The notes: generated from the letters alone by a model not told the origin. A stretch of 64,000 nt of DNA from Bacteroidota bacterium (GCA_039821555.1 JBCBNX010000014.1:24801-88800), one strand, 5' to 3'. Positions 10,313 to 19,486 are shown, numbered from the stretch's first letter. Numbers and translations: made by a program.

Positions 10313-12760
10313 ATGCGTATTGCTTCCGTCTGCCTCCTCTTCGCGATCCTCGCCGTTAAGTCGGTGCACGCCCAGCCCTTCCAGGTGCAGGGGGTTGTCA
10401 CCGACGACAGCGGCGGTCCACTCGAACGTGCCCGCATCGCCCTCGTGGACCTAGACGGCTTGACGCTGAGCGTGGCTTTCTCCGACGCCGAAGGGCGCTA
10501 CGACCTGCTCGTGTCCTCGGTGTCGAACGAGCCCGATCTGCCCGTTCCGACGAGCTATTGGGTCGGCCCCGTAGCCCCGAACCCGCTGCCCGCGAGCAAT
10601 CGCACGGTCGTGGTCCCGTTTACGGTGCCGCAGAACCGCCCGGAAGCGGCCACCGTCGAGGTCTTCGACGTGCTGGGACGCCGGGTGAGCACCGACCGGA
10701 CGCTGTCGGCGGGGCTGTATGTCTATCGCCTCCAGTTCGAACAAGGCTATGTGACGCCGGGACGGTCGTTCGTGCTGGCGGGGCCGGCGCGGCTGCGGTT
10801 CGAAGCGAGCCAACGCCTCGGCGACCCGACGGCGGCACCGAGTCCGCGCGCTGCGTCGAGGGCCGCGGTGTTGGCGGACCTCGTGATCGAAAAGGCGGGC
10901 TTCGTGACGGACGCCCGCACGCTCGATCTGAACGACGGCGACGTGGTGACGGCAGATGCGGCGCTGGCTGTGGCTCCAGTCCCGACCGCGGCCTTCGAGG
11001 TGGGAGGGACGTTAGAGGCAGGCGCGGTCATGCAGTTCGACGCGGGCTCCTCGGCGCCGCCCGAGGGGGGGACGCTGGCGACCTACGCTTGGGCCTTTGG
11101 CGACGGACAGCGCGGCGGCGGCGCGGAGGCTGCTCACCTTTTCACCGAGCCGGGGACCTACACCGTCACCCTGACCGTCGCGACGGAGTTTGGGGCGATG
11201 GCCTCGGCCACCCGCGCGGTCACCATCGCCGAGCCCCCGCCGCCTGCCGCGATGGACGGCGCGGTGACCGGCCTCGTGACTGGGCCCGACGGCTTACCGT
11301 TGCCGGACGCTACCGTACGCGTGCTCCGCACCGAGAGCGTCACTACGACCGACTTCCTGGGAGCGTTCACGCTCACGAGCCTCCCCGTTGGCGTCCCGCT
11401 CACCGTCGACGTGCGTCTCGGCGGCTACGCCAGCCAGCAACTCGCCGTGACGATCCTCGCCAGCGGCGACGTGCCGGCCATCGAGGCGACGCTCGTGCGG
11501 CGTGGCGAAGCGGTGCGGCTGCCCGCCGCCGAACTCGGAGGCCGGGCCGACGGCAACGAAGGCGCGATGGTGATGCTGCCCGTGGACGGCCTCGTCCACG
11601 CTGACGGCACGCCCGCCACGGGCCCCGTGGACGTGCAGATCACGCCCGTGGACGTCACCGACGCCATGGAGGTCGGCGGCTTCCCCGGTCCCTTCGCGGG
11701 CGTCACACCAGAGGGGCCTGCCGAGCTGATCGTGAGCTACGGCACGGCCGAGTACGTCTTCTCGCAGGGCGGCGAGGAACTCGACCTTGCGCCGGGCATG
11801 AGCGCCGTCATCGAGATCCCCGTCTACGTCGGACGCAACCTCGACGGCACCGAGGTCGCGCTCGGCGACGAACGGCCGCTGTGGTCGTTCAACGAGCAGT
11901 CGGCGCAGTGGGTGATGGAGGCAATGGGGACGGTCGTGGTGGCCGAGGCCTCGCCGACAGGCTTCGCGCTGCGCGGCGAGGTGACGCACTTCTCGTGGTG
12001 GAACATCGACGTGGCCCCCAGCCCGGCCTTCCCCAACCCCATCCCGGTCAGCCCGCCCGAAGACCCCAACGATCCCGACGACACGCCAGAGCCGTGCGAG
12101 AACCCCGAGGGCTGGTGTGCCTCCGGCGGCGCTACGGGCATCAACGTGGACCTCTGCGCGGCTGGGATGCGCGGTATCTGCACCGACATGGGCTTCCCGC
12201 CCCCGCCGCCGCCCGACCCCAACACAGACCCTGACGGTAACCCCGAGCCGCCCTACGGCGATTTCGACGGCGACGGCGATCCTTGGGACGATGACGACTG
12301 GGACACCTTCTGCGAGGACAACCCCTTCTGCGACGACTTCTGCGACAGCATCGCCGATTCGTGCACCGGCGGCACCATCACCGGCACGCCACAGTCCGGC
12401 CCCGGGGGCACGCCGCCCGTGGGAGGCCCGCGCAACACCTCCGTCCCGTCCGGGGGCGTCCCCGGCGGTCTCCCATCGCCGCCCGGTGTCCCGATGAACT
12501 ACGGGGCCATCGCCAACAACGGAACGGCGCGCGGGAGCCGCACCACGACCATCCCGGCGGGCCAGTCGCGCACCGTCCTCATCCCCATGACGCCCGTGGG
12601 ACGCATCGGGGGCGGGCTGCTTGCCTGCGACACGGCCCCGCTCGGCACCATCGACCCCATCGGCGAGGTGGACGTGTGGACCTTCACCGGCCAGGCGGGC
12701 GACTACGTCGAACTGGAGGTCGAGGCCGGGCAGGCGTCCACCCTGGAGGGCACCGTGTGA
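10313..12760 (+). CDS. Large secreted PKD/carboxypeptidase-regulatory-like protein, N-terminal part (ends at in-frame TGA)
   Basis: The 815-residue product has a signal peptide (1-20) and a carboxypeptidase-regulatory-like domain (about 22-80). A module resembling a type IX sorting domain follows (APNPLPASN near 84-92, then VEVFDVLGRRV and GLYVYRL). After it come a PKD domain (about 225-305; AWAFGDGQ, FTEPGTYTVTLTV), a second regulatory-like domain (315-395), an Asp/Pro-rich linker (about 570-700) and the first half of a PPC-type domain. The frame stops at TGA 12758-12760 in the middle of that domain and continues in the same frame in the next entry, so the two are one gene split by a nonsense codon or sequencing error. 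Confidence 0.7.
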   Translation: MRIASVCLLFAILAVKSVHAQPFQVQGVVTDDSGGPLERARIALVDLDGLTLSVAFSDAEGRYDLLVSSVSNEPDLPVPTSYWVGPVAPNPLPASNRTVVVPFTVPQNRPEAATVEVFDVLGRRVSTDRTLSAGLYVYRLQFEQGYVTPGRSFVLAGPARLRFEASQRLGDPTAAPSPRAASRAAVLADLVIEKAGFVTDARTLDLNDGDVVTADAALAVAPVPTAAFEVGGTLEAGAVMQFDAGSSAPPEGGTLATYAWAFGDGQRGGGAEAAHLFTEPGTYTVTLTVATEFGAMASATRAVTIAEPPPPAAMDGAVTGLVTGPDGLPLPDATVRVLRTESVTTTDFLGAFTLTSLPVGVPLTVDVRLGGYASQQLAVTILASGDVPAIEATLVRRGEAVRLPAAELGGRADGNEGAMVMLPVDGLVHADGTPATGPVDVQITPVDVTDAMEVGGFPGPFAGVTPEGPAELIVSYGTAEYVFSQGGEELDLAPGMSAVIEIPVYVGRNLDGTEVALGDERPLWSFNEQSAQWVMEAMGTVVVAEASPTGFALRGEVTHFSWWNIDVAPSPAFPNPIPVSPPEDPNDPDDTPEPCENPEGWCASGGATGINVDLCAAGMRGICTDMGFPPPPPPDPNTDPDGNPEPPYGDFDGDGDPWDDDDWDTFCEDNPFCDDFCDSIADSCTGGTITGTPQSGPGGTPPVGGPRNTSVPSGGVPGGLPSPPGVPMNYGAIANNGTARGSRTTTIPAGQSRTVLIPMTPVGRIGGGLLACDTAPLGTIDPIGEVDVWTFTGQAGDYVELEVEAGQASTLEGTV

Positions 12761-12763
12761 GTC

Positions 12764-13570
12764 TTGGACCCGAGTGGGGCTGAGGTCGTGAACAGCGCCT
12801 TTGGGCCGAGCACCGCAGCGCCCGGCTTCTTTCAGCTTGCCGCCTCGGGCACCTATCGCGTGACCGTCGACGGCACCCGCAACGAGCCTGGTGCCTACAC
12901 CGTCCGCTTCGGCTGCTACGAGGGCATCCAGGTCGATCAGGAGGTGACACGTACGCTCTTGGCCGGGGTGCCGCGCCTCTTCGCCTTCGAGGGGCAGGCC
13001 GGCGATCTCGTCAACCTTGCCCACCTCGGGACGTCGCTCAGTGGCGGCATCTTCGCGCGGGTGGAGTCGGCGGGCGGGCAGTTCGTGCGGCAGTCGGGGC
13101 AGACGTCGCTGTTCTCGGAGACGCGGGTGTTCGCGCTGCCGTCGGACGGGACGTACCAGGTGGTGGTGGACGGGGCGACGGACGCGGCGGGAGCGTACCG
13201 GCTGGGCTTCTCCGAGATCGGTGAGCCGACGCTGGTGACGGCTGGCACTCCCATTACTGCCAACGTCAGCGTGCTCGGCGACCGGCAGTTCTTCCGCTAC
13301 GAGCGCACGGTCGGGGAGACGGTCCAGGTCACCCTCGACCACCCGAGCGGCGGGCTGGTGGCGCAGACATTCGTGCGGCGTCCGGGTAGTCAGCCTTTCT
13401 ACCAGCGCTCCGTCCTAACTTCGACGCAAACGACAACGGCCACACGGTTAGGCACGTCGTTCGCCGCGACAGCGCAAGAAACGGGGGCGCACGTGATCGA
13501 GGTCGGCACCTACGCCGTCAGCGGCGGCAACCGCTCCAACCATGCCGGGCCGTACCGGCTTCGCTTCTGA
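12764..13570 (+). CDS. C-terminal continuation of the PKD/PPC protein, after the in-frame TGA
   Basis: The frame immediately after the TGA reads VLDPSGAEVVNS and completes the PPC-type domain that begins upstream (GEVDVWTFTGQAGDYVELEV before the stop, GTYRVTVDGTRNEPGAYTVRF after it). Two more PPC-like domains follow (about 60-150 and 155-268), ending with the same AGPYRLRF pattern. PPC domains are secreted beta-sandwiches common in proteases and adhesins. It has no signal peptide or plausible start of its own (only a TTG), so it is very unlikely to be an independent gene. Confidence 0.6.
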   Translation: MDPSGAEVVNSAFGPSTAAPGFFQLAASGTYRVTVDGTRNEPGAYTVRFGCYEGIQVDQEVTRTLLAGVPRLFAFEGQAGDLVNLAHLGTSLSGGIFARVESAGGQFVRQSGQTSLFSETRVFALPSDGTYQVVVDGATDAAGAYRLGFSEIGEPTLVTAGTPITANVSVLGDRQFFRYERTVGETVQVTLDHPSGGLVAQTFVRRPGSQPFYQRSVLTSTQTTTATRLGTSFAATAQETGAHVIEVGTYAVSGGNRSNHAGPYRLRF

Positions 13571-13606
13571 GTGTCAGTCTTCGGGCAACCGCGGCGAAAC
13601 ATAAAC

Positions 13607-13640
13607 GGCCGCGCTGGGGACGAGGCGCCCTGGCGCGGCC
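13607..13640 (-). terminator. Hairpin after the thioredoxin-like gene
   Basis: GGCCGCGC (13607-13614) pairs with GCGCGGCC (13633-13640). On the minus strand it is followed by GTTTATGTTT. It lies between two convergent genes, so it could serve either, though the T-rich side fits the minus strand. Confidence 0.4.
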
Positions 13641-13665
13641 GGATGCGTTGAGGTCGACGGAACGC

Positions 13666-14211
13666 TCAGCCACCCTCGCCCTGCTCGCGCGTGACGAAGT
13701 CGCCGAACGACTCGTTCTCGTAGGCGCCCTCGGCGAAGTAGCGGAGAGCGAGCATGAACTCCGGGGCTTCACGGTAGCCCGGTAGTACCCAGTGCTGCGA
13801 GCCGTCGGACTTCATGAAGACGGTCGTCGGGGTGCCGCGCATGCCGAGGTCGGCGGCAAGCTGCGCCTCCATCACCGTAGCGTCGGCAAACTCGAGGACG
13901 GCGCGGCTCTCGGTGTTGACGCGCACCGACTGGAAGTGCTCGTTCATGTAGGCCTGCACGGTCTCGTCGCCGTAGACGTCCTGGTCGATCTTGTCGCACC
14001 AGCCGCACCACGTGGCGTAGCCAGCGAGGAGGATGAAGTCGCCCTCCTGGGGCGCGGTTTGCGAGGCTTCGCTGAAGGTGACCCAGTTGATGCCGGCTGG
14101 CGCTCCAGCCGGGTCCGTGGCGATGGGCGCGCTTGGACCGGCGTCCTGTGCCTGGGCGGGCATCGTCAAGAGCAGGAGCGCGGCGAGGAGGCCGAAGCGG
14201 AGAAACGACAT
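13666..14211 (-). CDS. Secreted thioredoxin-fold protein
   Basis: This 181-residue protein has a signal peptide (about 1-21, ending in MPAQAQ) and a thioredoxin fold with the active-site motif WCGWC (in LAGYATWCGWCDK) and the cis-proline segment GMRGTPTTVF. It should act in the periplasm as a thiol-disulfide enzyme of the SoxW/DsbD-gamma-like thioredoxin group. The frame extends upstream, but the ATG at 14211 puts the signal peptide at the N-terminus. It ends in a charged tail. Confidence 0.85.
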   Translation of the reverse strand: MSFLRFGLLAALLLLTMPAQAQDAGPSAPIATDPAGAPAGINWVTFSEASQTAPQEGDFILLAGYATWCGWCDKIDQDVYGDETVQAYMNEHFQSVRVNTESRAVLEFADATVMEAQLAADLGMRGTPTTVFMKSDGSQHWVLPGYREAPEFMLALRYFAEGAYENESFGDFVTREQGEGG

Positions 14212-14302
14212 CGTGAAGGCGGTAAGGGGGGAGCGGGACGGTGCGGCTAAGATCCGAGATCGTGAACGCGAAACCGAGTACATATCGCGTGCCGCATTGG
14301 GT

Positions 14303-15454
14303 CTAAGACATCAGCGCGGCGTACGCATCCACGAACGCGGCGTTCTCGCGTTCCGTGTCGAATTCGTCGAACACCAGGGGAATTGAGCGCTGGGCAGCAC
14401 CCCGGAGCGTGGCATCGTGGGCAACACGGCGCAGCGCGTCTACGAGCGCAGGTCGGTTATCCACATCCACGGCTAGCCCCACGCCGTGCGCGCGCACGAC
14501 GCGGCCCAACTCGGGGAGATCGGACGCAACGACGGGCAGCCCCGCGGCGAGGTACTCGAAGAGCTTGTTGGGCAGGCTTAGCCGTAGGCTCTCCGTGCGC
14601 GGCTCGATCAGGACGAGTCCTACATCGGCCGACGCAGTGAGAAGGGGAAGCTCGTCGGGCGGCGTGAACGGGACGAAGTGGACGCGGTCCTGCATCGGCT
14701 CGGCGAGGCGCCGTGCCTCCGCCTCGAACGGCCCCTCGCCGATCACGACGAGCGTCACCTCCGGCACATCGCGCAGGGCGTCGAGCGTCTGCGGGAGCCC
14801 GCGCCCGACGCGCAGAAGGCCCTGGTAGAGCAAAATCGGCACGGCGCCGGGGATGCCCAAGGTGTCGCGGAGCGTCGTCGTGCGCGGGACTGCGGTGACG
14901 CGGGGCAGGTTGTGCTGCACCATCGGCCGGACGATGCCATATGCGGCGGCGAGCCGGTCGGCGATCGCGCCGTTCACGGTCAGCACGAGGTCGGCGCGTT
15001 GGATGTGCCGCGCCTCGACGGTGCGCCAGAGCCAGCGCTTGAGCGGGGCGTCCTCAGTGGCGTCGAGGTGGGCGTAGAGTTCGCGGCTGTCGAAGACGAG
15101 GGGACGGGCCGAGCGGCGGGCCGAGCGCGCCATCGCCGGGAGCACGTAGAGGTCGCTCGCGTGCCACAGGTCGATGGAACGGGCCGCGGCGAGGCGTCGA
15201 GCGGCACGAACGAACTGCCGGTGCGCCTGCCAGAAGAAGCGCGGCCCGCCGCCCGATGGACGCGGCACGGCATGGAGCGTGACGCCGTCTGGCAGCACGG
15301 CCGCTCGGTCCGTGTCGAACGCCAGGACCTCGACCTGCGCGCCTGCGCCGGTCAGCGCCGCCAACTGCCGCAGTGCCCGCGACGACCCTGTGACGTCGCC
15401 CACGTAGGCAAACGCCACGGAACGATGGGCGAGAGGGGGCGGCGGGATCGACAT
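14303..15454 (-). CDS. Glycosyltransferase family 4/1 (GT-B fold) protein
   Basis: The product is about 383 residues. The N-terminal half carries FAYVGDVTGSSRALRQLAAL and DLWHASDLYVLP (sequences written in parts). The C-terminal donor-binding half has LLYQGLLRVGRGLPQTLDAL and the late block SLPNKLFEYLAAGLPVVASD, the family signature around the EX7E region. It should build a surface glycan from an unknown nucleotide sugar. The ATG at 15454 is preferred; ATGs at 15490 and 15511 would add a short basic extension. Confidence 0.85.
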   Translation of the reverse strand: MSIPPPPLAHRSVAFAYVGDVTGSSRALRQLAALTGAGAQVEVLAFDTDRAAVLPDGVTLHAVPRPSGGGPRFFWQAHRQFVRAARRLAAARSIDLWHASDLYVLPAMARSARRSARPLVFDSRELYAHLDATEDAPLKRWLWRTVEARHIQRADLVLTVNGAIADRLAAAYGIVRPMVQHNLPRVTAVPRTTTLRDTLGIPGAVPILLYQGLLRVGRGLPQTLDALRDVPEVTLVVIGEGPFEAEARRLAEPMQDRVHFVPFTPPDELPLLTASADVGLVLIEPRTESLRLSLPNKLFEYLAAGLPVVASDLPELGRVVRAHGVGLAVDVDNRPALVDALRRVAHDATLRGAAQRSIPLVFDEFDTERENAAFVDAYAALMS

Positions 15455-15528
15455 AGCGGAGGCAAGGCGTAGGCGTCGAAGATCGTCCATCGCCACAGCC
15501 TCCATGGGCACGAGGGGCCGTAGGCACG

Positions 15529-15558
15529 AAAAAAGGCGGCCCTCCGAAGAGGACCGCC
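15529..15558 (-). terminator. Rho-independent terminator of the SleB-like gene
   Basis: On the minus strand a 9-bp stem (GGCGGTCCT with AGGGCCGCC, one G-U pair) and a 6-base loop are followed directly by TTTTTT. It lies 35 bases past the stop of the SleB-like gene, a textbook intrinsic terminator. Confidence 0.88.
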
Positions 15559-15592
15559 TCGTGGGTCTGGCCTTGGTGGTATTGGTGGACCG

Positions 15593-16210
15593 CTAGCGCA
15601 CGTTCTTGTAGAACCGGAAGCGCCAGGGGTCGATGTTGTGGTCAGCGAGTTCAATGGGGCTGTAGCCCTCGACCCAGTACGGCTTGGCGAAGTCCTTCAT
15701 GGAGCGCTCGCTGTAGAAGTGGCGGGTGCGCTTCGAGAAGGGACGCTCGGCCTCGTCGGCCCAGTAGATCTTGTGGGCGATGCGGAGCGCGTTCTGCCAG
15801 CCGCGCCAGCGGCTCTGGGGCGTCAGCGAGGAGTAGAAGCGGCGCTTGCCCGAGTGGGCGTTGAAGGCCGAGAACTGGAACGGGTCGAGGACGACCTCGC
15901 GGTAGCTGTCTTGGCCGCGATAGCGCGTGTCCACGCGGTTGCGAACAACCCAGGCGACGAGCTCCTGCTCGTTGGTTCGCTTGGTTTCGGAGTAGATGCA
16001 GCGAGCGAGCCAGAGGACGTCGTCCGAGATTGCATCGAGGGAGAAGTCCGGCACGCGCTCGACCATGGGGGCCGAAAGCTCGGTCGGGATGGGGATGGAG
16101 GTCCCCGGTTCGTCAGCCGCCGGCGTCATGATTGTGGCGAGGAGCGGCAGGATGCCGATCGCGGCCAGCGAGTAGAAGCCCAGGCGCGGCTTACGGGTGA
16201 AGATCTTCAT
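15593..16210 (-). CDS. SleB-like cell wall hydrolase
   Basis: This 205-residue protein has an N-terminal membrane anchor or signal (about 10-30, FYSLAAIGILPLLATIMTP) and a hydrolase_2/SleB-like domain (about 75-190). The domain carries the LARCIYSETKRTNEQELVAW block with the catalytic glutamate (in YSE), then NRV and FQFSAFN. Relatives are peptidoglycan hydrolases or lytic transglycosylase-like enzymes, here expected in the periplasm. The ATG at 16210 is chosen because it puts a short basic stretch right before the hydrophobic segment. A clear terminator follows. Confidence 0.8.
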   Translation of the reverse strand: MKIFTRKPRLGFYSLAAIGILPLLATIMTPAADEPGTSIPIPTELSAPMVERVPDFSLDAISDDVLWLARCIYSETKRTNEQELVAWVVRNRVDTRYRGQDSYREVVLDPFQFSAFNAHSGKRRFYSSLTPQSRWRGWQNALRIAHKIYWADEAERPFSKRTRHFYSERSMKDFAKPYWVEGYSPIELADHNIDPWRFRFYKNVR

Positions 16211-16651
16211 ACGAAGGAGTGCTCGTTCAACAAACAACGCCTCGGGGGAGGTTGTCGGGAGGCGCGCTCGGCACCTCACGCGGGGGGGCGCGTCAGGGCG
16301 AGGGCCGGTCCAACAGAGGCGTCATCAGGATGGTCCACGTGCTGTGCCAAGACCTTACCAAATTGAAAGACATAGGTCTGATTTTGAAACGGCATGGGTG
16401 AAGACCACATGGCGCTACGGTCAACAACGTGTGCGGATGCACATAGCTGGCGTTTCTGAGCGGTTCACAAGGCGGCGAAACCGCACGTTGCGGCATGGGG
16501 AGCTTTAGTGAAGCGATTCCGGGACGCTTTCACACCATCTCGATGTGCACATACCATGGACGAAGCGCTTCCGGCAAACCAGGCCTTCGCCCGGGTGTCT
16601 CCCCAAGTGCACAGCCCTGCGCCCCCTTGACCGCTCGATTGCACACTGGCC
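16211..16651. other. Intergenic region without a recognised gene
   Basis: About 440 bases separate the SleB-like gene and pdxB, which point away from each other, so promoters for both should lie here. A more AT-rich patch at about 16350-16400 is the likeliest regulatory spot. I found no convincing coding frame, repeat or structured RNA. Confidence 0.5.
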
Positions 16652-17878
16652 ATGACCACCCGTCCCCTCCGCCTTCTCGCCGATGCCAACATCCCGTTTC
16701 TTCACAGGGCGTTCGATCGCTACGGTGCCGTCGAGGTGCGGCCCGGGTCAGAAATTTTACCGGGCACGCTCGCTGAAACCGATATCCTGCTCGTGCGCAG
16801 CGTCACGCGTGTCGATGCGGGACTCATCGCGGGAACGCCTGTTCGCTTTGTGGGCACCGCCACGGCCGGGACGGACCACATAGACACCGGCTGGCTCGCG
16901 TCGCAGGGCATCGCGTTCGCCTCGGCGCCTGGCTCCAACGCGCAGTCGGTGGTGGAGTACGTCCTCGCTGCGCTGCTCATGATGCATAGGGGGAGCAGTC
17001 TAGTCGGCACGTTGTCGGGCAAGACCGTCGGCGTGATTGGCTGTGGACAGGTCGGCGGGCGATTGATGGAGCGGTTGCCCCATCTCGGTTGCCATGTCCT
17101 CGCCTGCGACCCACCGCTCGCCCAGGCTGCGGAGGCGAGCCGCGAGCCGCACGACTTCGTCCCGCTCGACCGCGTTCTCGACGAGGCCGACATCGTCACG
17201 CTGCACACGCCGCTGACGCGTACGGGGCCACATCCGACGTATCACCTCATTGGCGAGCGCGAGCTGGAGCGCCTGGCCGGACGCAACGTGCTGCTCGTCA
17301 ACGCCGCACGCGGGGCCGTTGTAGATAACAGGGCGCTCCTCGACGCTCTCGAATGCGAGACGCTCGGCGGCGCCGTCCTCGACGTGTGGGAGAACGAGCC
17401 GACGCCCGATCCCGACCTCGTCCGACTCGTAGACATCGGCACGCCGCACATCGCAGGCTATGCCTACGACGGAAAAGTCGCCGGGACTGCTATGCTTGAG
17501 CAGGCGCTCGACGCCTGGCTGCGGGCCCAATCAGGCGAGGTCGCACGCGTTTCTGAAGGTGTTCCAGCGAAATGGGACGCCGAAGAGGCGCTCGTCCCCA
17601 GCGAGCCGCTCAGGATCAACGCAACGGAGCACGCGACAGACGACGATGCGTGGCTCGGTGCCCTCGTCCTGCAGGCCTACGACCTCCGCGCTGACGACGC
17701 GCGCTTCCGCAACCTCCTCGACCTACCGACCGCCGAGCACGCGGCCCGCTTCCGCGAGCTTCGCAAGACCTATCCGCAGCGTCGCCACTTCGACCGCTTC
17801 ACCGTCGTTGGCAAGGTGCCAGAGCACCTCCGCGATGCTGTGACGAAGGGCCTGGGCTTCAAGATCGCGCAGCGCTGA
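16652..17878 (+). CDS. pdxB: Erythronate-4-phosphate dehydrogenase PdxB
   Basis: This 408-residue D-2-hydroxyacid dehydrogenase oxidises 4-phosphoerythronate in the DXP-dependent vitamin B6 pathway. The N-terminal substrate domain starts LRLLADANIPF, and FVGTATAGTDHID is characteristic. The NAD site GVIGCGQVGGRL lies near 123-134. The catalytic Arg (NAARGAVVDN), Glu (WENEP) and His (GTPHIAGYAYDG) are all present. The last 90 residues form the PdxB dimerisation domain. pdxJ, from the same pathway, lies about 2 kb away on the other strand. Confidence 0.93.
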   Translation: MTTRPLRLLADANIPFLHRAFDRYGAVEVRPGSEILPGTLAETDILLVRSVTRVDAGLIAGTPVRFVGTATAGTDHIDTGWLASQGIAFASAPGSNAQSVVEYVLAALLMMHRGSSLVGTLSGKTVGVIGCGQVGGRLMERLPHLGCHVLACDPPLAQAAEASREPHDFVPLDRVLDEADIVTLHTPLTRTGPHPTYHLIGERELERLAGRNVLLVNAARGAVVDNRALLDALECETLGGAVLDVWENEPTPDPDLVRLVDIGTPHIAGYAYDGKVAGTAMLEQALDAWLRAQSGEVARVSEGVPAKWDAEEALVPSEPLRINATEHATDDDAWLGALVLQAYDLRADDARFRNLLDLPTAEHAARFRELRKTYPQRRHFDRFTVVGKVPEHLRDAVTKGLGFKIAQR

Positions 17879-17886
17879 CCCTCGAC

Positions 17887-18810
17887 TCACAACCCATAGC
17901 CGTAGCTCCGGAGGAAGCCGTCGCGGTTGCGCCAGTCGGCGCGGGTCTTGACGTGGAGTTGGAGGTAGAGCGGGCGGCCGGTGAACGCCTCGATCTCGTG
18001 GCGGGCGGCGGCCCCGAGCCGCTTCAGCGCCGCGCCGCGCTTGCCGATCAGGATGCCCTTCTGCGCGTCGCGCTCGACCACGATCTCGCAGTCGCAGAAG
18101 TCTTTCTGGCCCTCGCGCTCCTCATAGACGGTGACGTTCACCAGTGCCGAGTAAGGCACCTCGTCGCGAAACTGCTTGAAGATCTGCTCGCGTACGATCT
18201 CCGCGATGAAGAAGCGCTCCGGGTGCTCCGAGAGTTGGTCCGGCGGGTAGAACGGGGGGCCTTCGGGCAGCCGCTCCACGATGGCGTCGCGCAGTGCGTC
18301 GAGGTTGAAGCCACTCACGGCCGAGGTCGGGATCACGGCGTCGAACGCGCGCAGGGCGACGTATTCCTCCACGAGCGGCAGCGCCTCCTCGTGCGAGATG
18401 AGGTCCATCTTCGTGAGGACGAGCAGACAGGGCGTGTCCGCGATCTGGTCCGAGAGGCGTGCGAGCGCCCGGTCGGCGACGGAGCGCTTCTCAGCGTCCG
18501 AGAGGAAAAGCACGAGGTCAGCGTCCGCGAGGGCGCGCTCGACGTCGTGCATCATGTGCTCGTGGAGCTTGTAGCGTGGCTTCACGACGCCCGGCGTGTC
18601 GAGGAAGATGACCTGGTGCGTGTCGCCCGTGAGGATGCCGAGGACGCGGTGGCGGGTCGTGCTCGGCTTGTCCGTGACGATGGACAGCTTCGTGCCGAGC
18701 AGCGCGTTCATGAGCGTGCTCTTGCCCGCGTTCGGCGCGCCGACGAGCGCCACGTAGCCGCTGCGGAAGCCGTCGGGCACGGCGGAGAGGTCGAAGAGCG
18801 GCGATTCCAT
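17887..18810 (-). CDS. era: GTPase Era
   Basis: This 307-residue protein has all G motifs: GAPNAGKST (G1), the switch region KPSTTRHRVLG (G2), DTPG (G3), TKMD (G4) and SAVSG (G5). A C-terminal KH domain carries GILIGKRGAALKRLG. Era binds the 3' end of 16S rRNA and assists 30S assembly at the inner membrane. It converges on pdxB, with only 8 bases between the stops. Length and motif order match the family exactly. Confidence 0.96.
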   Translation of the reverse strand: MESPLFDLSAVPDGFRSGYVALVGAPNAGKSTLMNALLGTKLSIVTDKPSTTRHRVLGILTGDTHQVIFLDTPGVVKPRYKLHEHMMHDVERALADADLVLFLSDAEKRSVADRALARLSDQIADTPCLLVLTKMDLISHEEALPLVEEYVALRAFDAVIPTSAVSGFNLDALRDAIVERLPEGPPFYPPDQLSEHPERFFIAEIVREQIFKQFRDEVPYSALVNVTVYEEREGQKDFCDCEIVVERDAQKGILIGKRGAALKRLGAAARHEIEAFTGRPLYLQLHVKTRADWRNRDGFLRSYGYGL

Positions 18811-18853
18811 GCGAATGGGAGAGTTGGGAGCAAAGAGAAAACGCCCGCGCTAT

Positions 18854-18978
18854 TGTCATCCTGAGCGAAGGTCTGCAAGACCCAAGTCGAAGGATCTCTG
18901 GACTGCCTGTCAGGCCTCGTTTGGGGCGCAGAGATGGAGCGGAGCCCCTTCGGCTCGCGATGCTCGCTCAGGGTGACA
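18854..18978. repeat. TCATCCTGAGC-type long inverted repeat (copy 1)
   Basis: The ends GTCATCCTGAGC and GCTCAGGGTGAC are inverted relative to each other across about 125 bases, with an inner AAGTCGAAGGATCT segment. Two related copies lie at 34699-34764 and 42432-42602. This repeat type is seen in intergenic regions of many bacterial genomes. Together with the sequence to 19084 it fills the gap between era and the DUF2853 gene, where no gene was seen. Confidence 0.7.
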
Positions 18979-19084
18979 GCGTGAGAGGGCGACCAGGAAT
19001 ATCCTGTGCCCCGCTCTCTCTAGGGCAGAGAAGAGCCGTCAACGAACGCTCGCCTCATCCGTTTCTGCGGCGGGCGGGTCCACG

Positions 19085-19119
19085 AAAAACGCGCCCGGCA
19101 GCGGGAGCCACCGAGCGCG
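19085..19119 (-). terminator. Rho-independent terminator of the DUF2853 gene
   Basis: On the minus strand CGCGCTCGG pairs with CCGGGCGCG (one G-U pair) and is followed at once by TTTTT. It lies about 25 bases past the stop of the DUF2853 gene. Confidence 0.8.
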
Positions 19120-19144
19120 CAGTCAGAGCGGTGAGACGCGGCGC

Positions 19145-19486
19145 CTAGCTGGCGTACGCGTCCTCCTTGCCGTAGTGCTTGACGAGGAGGTAGTAGAACA
19201 CCGCGCGGTACTTGTTCGACTTGAGCCCCTTCGTGGTCTCGCAGGTCGCGTTGACGGCGTCCATCAGGTCGGGGCTGTCAGCCATGCCGAGCTTCTTGAC
19301 GAGGAAGTTGTCCTTGACGCGCTTGAGCTCCTCGGGGTCCGAGCAGGAGACGAGCTTCGAGTCGTTGTTGTAGATCGCGGGGCCGAGGCCCTTGGCGACG
19401 GCTTTGAGGAGGGCCTCGTCGTAGGACGCGCCGATCTTGTCCATGGCGGCCTTGTAGGTGGCCAGCGCATCGTCGAACTTGCTCAT
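19145..19486 (-). CDS. DUF2853 family protein
   Basis: This 113-residue soluble protein matches DUF2853 (MSKFDDALATYKAAMDK at the start, GPAIYNNDSKLVSCSDPEEL with parts quoted here as GPAIYNNDS and VSCSDPEEL, and a VFYYLLVKHYGKED end). The family is small, helical and of unknown function, common in Bacteroidota and Proteobacteria. The open frame runs on upstream through pdxJ, but the ATG at 19486 gives the family start. A strong terminator follows. Confidence 0.85.
   Translation of the reverse strand: MSKFDDALATYKAAMDKIGASYDEALLKAVAKGLGPAIYNNDSKLVSCSDPEELKRVKDNFLVKKLGMADSPDLMDAVNATCETTKGLKSNKYRAVFYYLLVKHYGKEDAYAS

Noticed and set aside
12758..12760. TGA as a selenocysteine codon.
   Set aside because: The residue lies in a structural beta-sandwich, not in a redox site, and no stem-loop of the bacterial SECIS type is evident just after it.
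11294..13342. A minus-strand open frame of nearly 700 codons opposite the PKD/PPC gene.
   Set aside because: It has no domains and crosses both parts of the real gene; the plus strand shows signal peptide, PKD and PPC domains.
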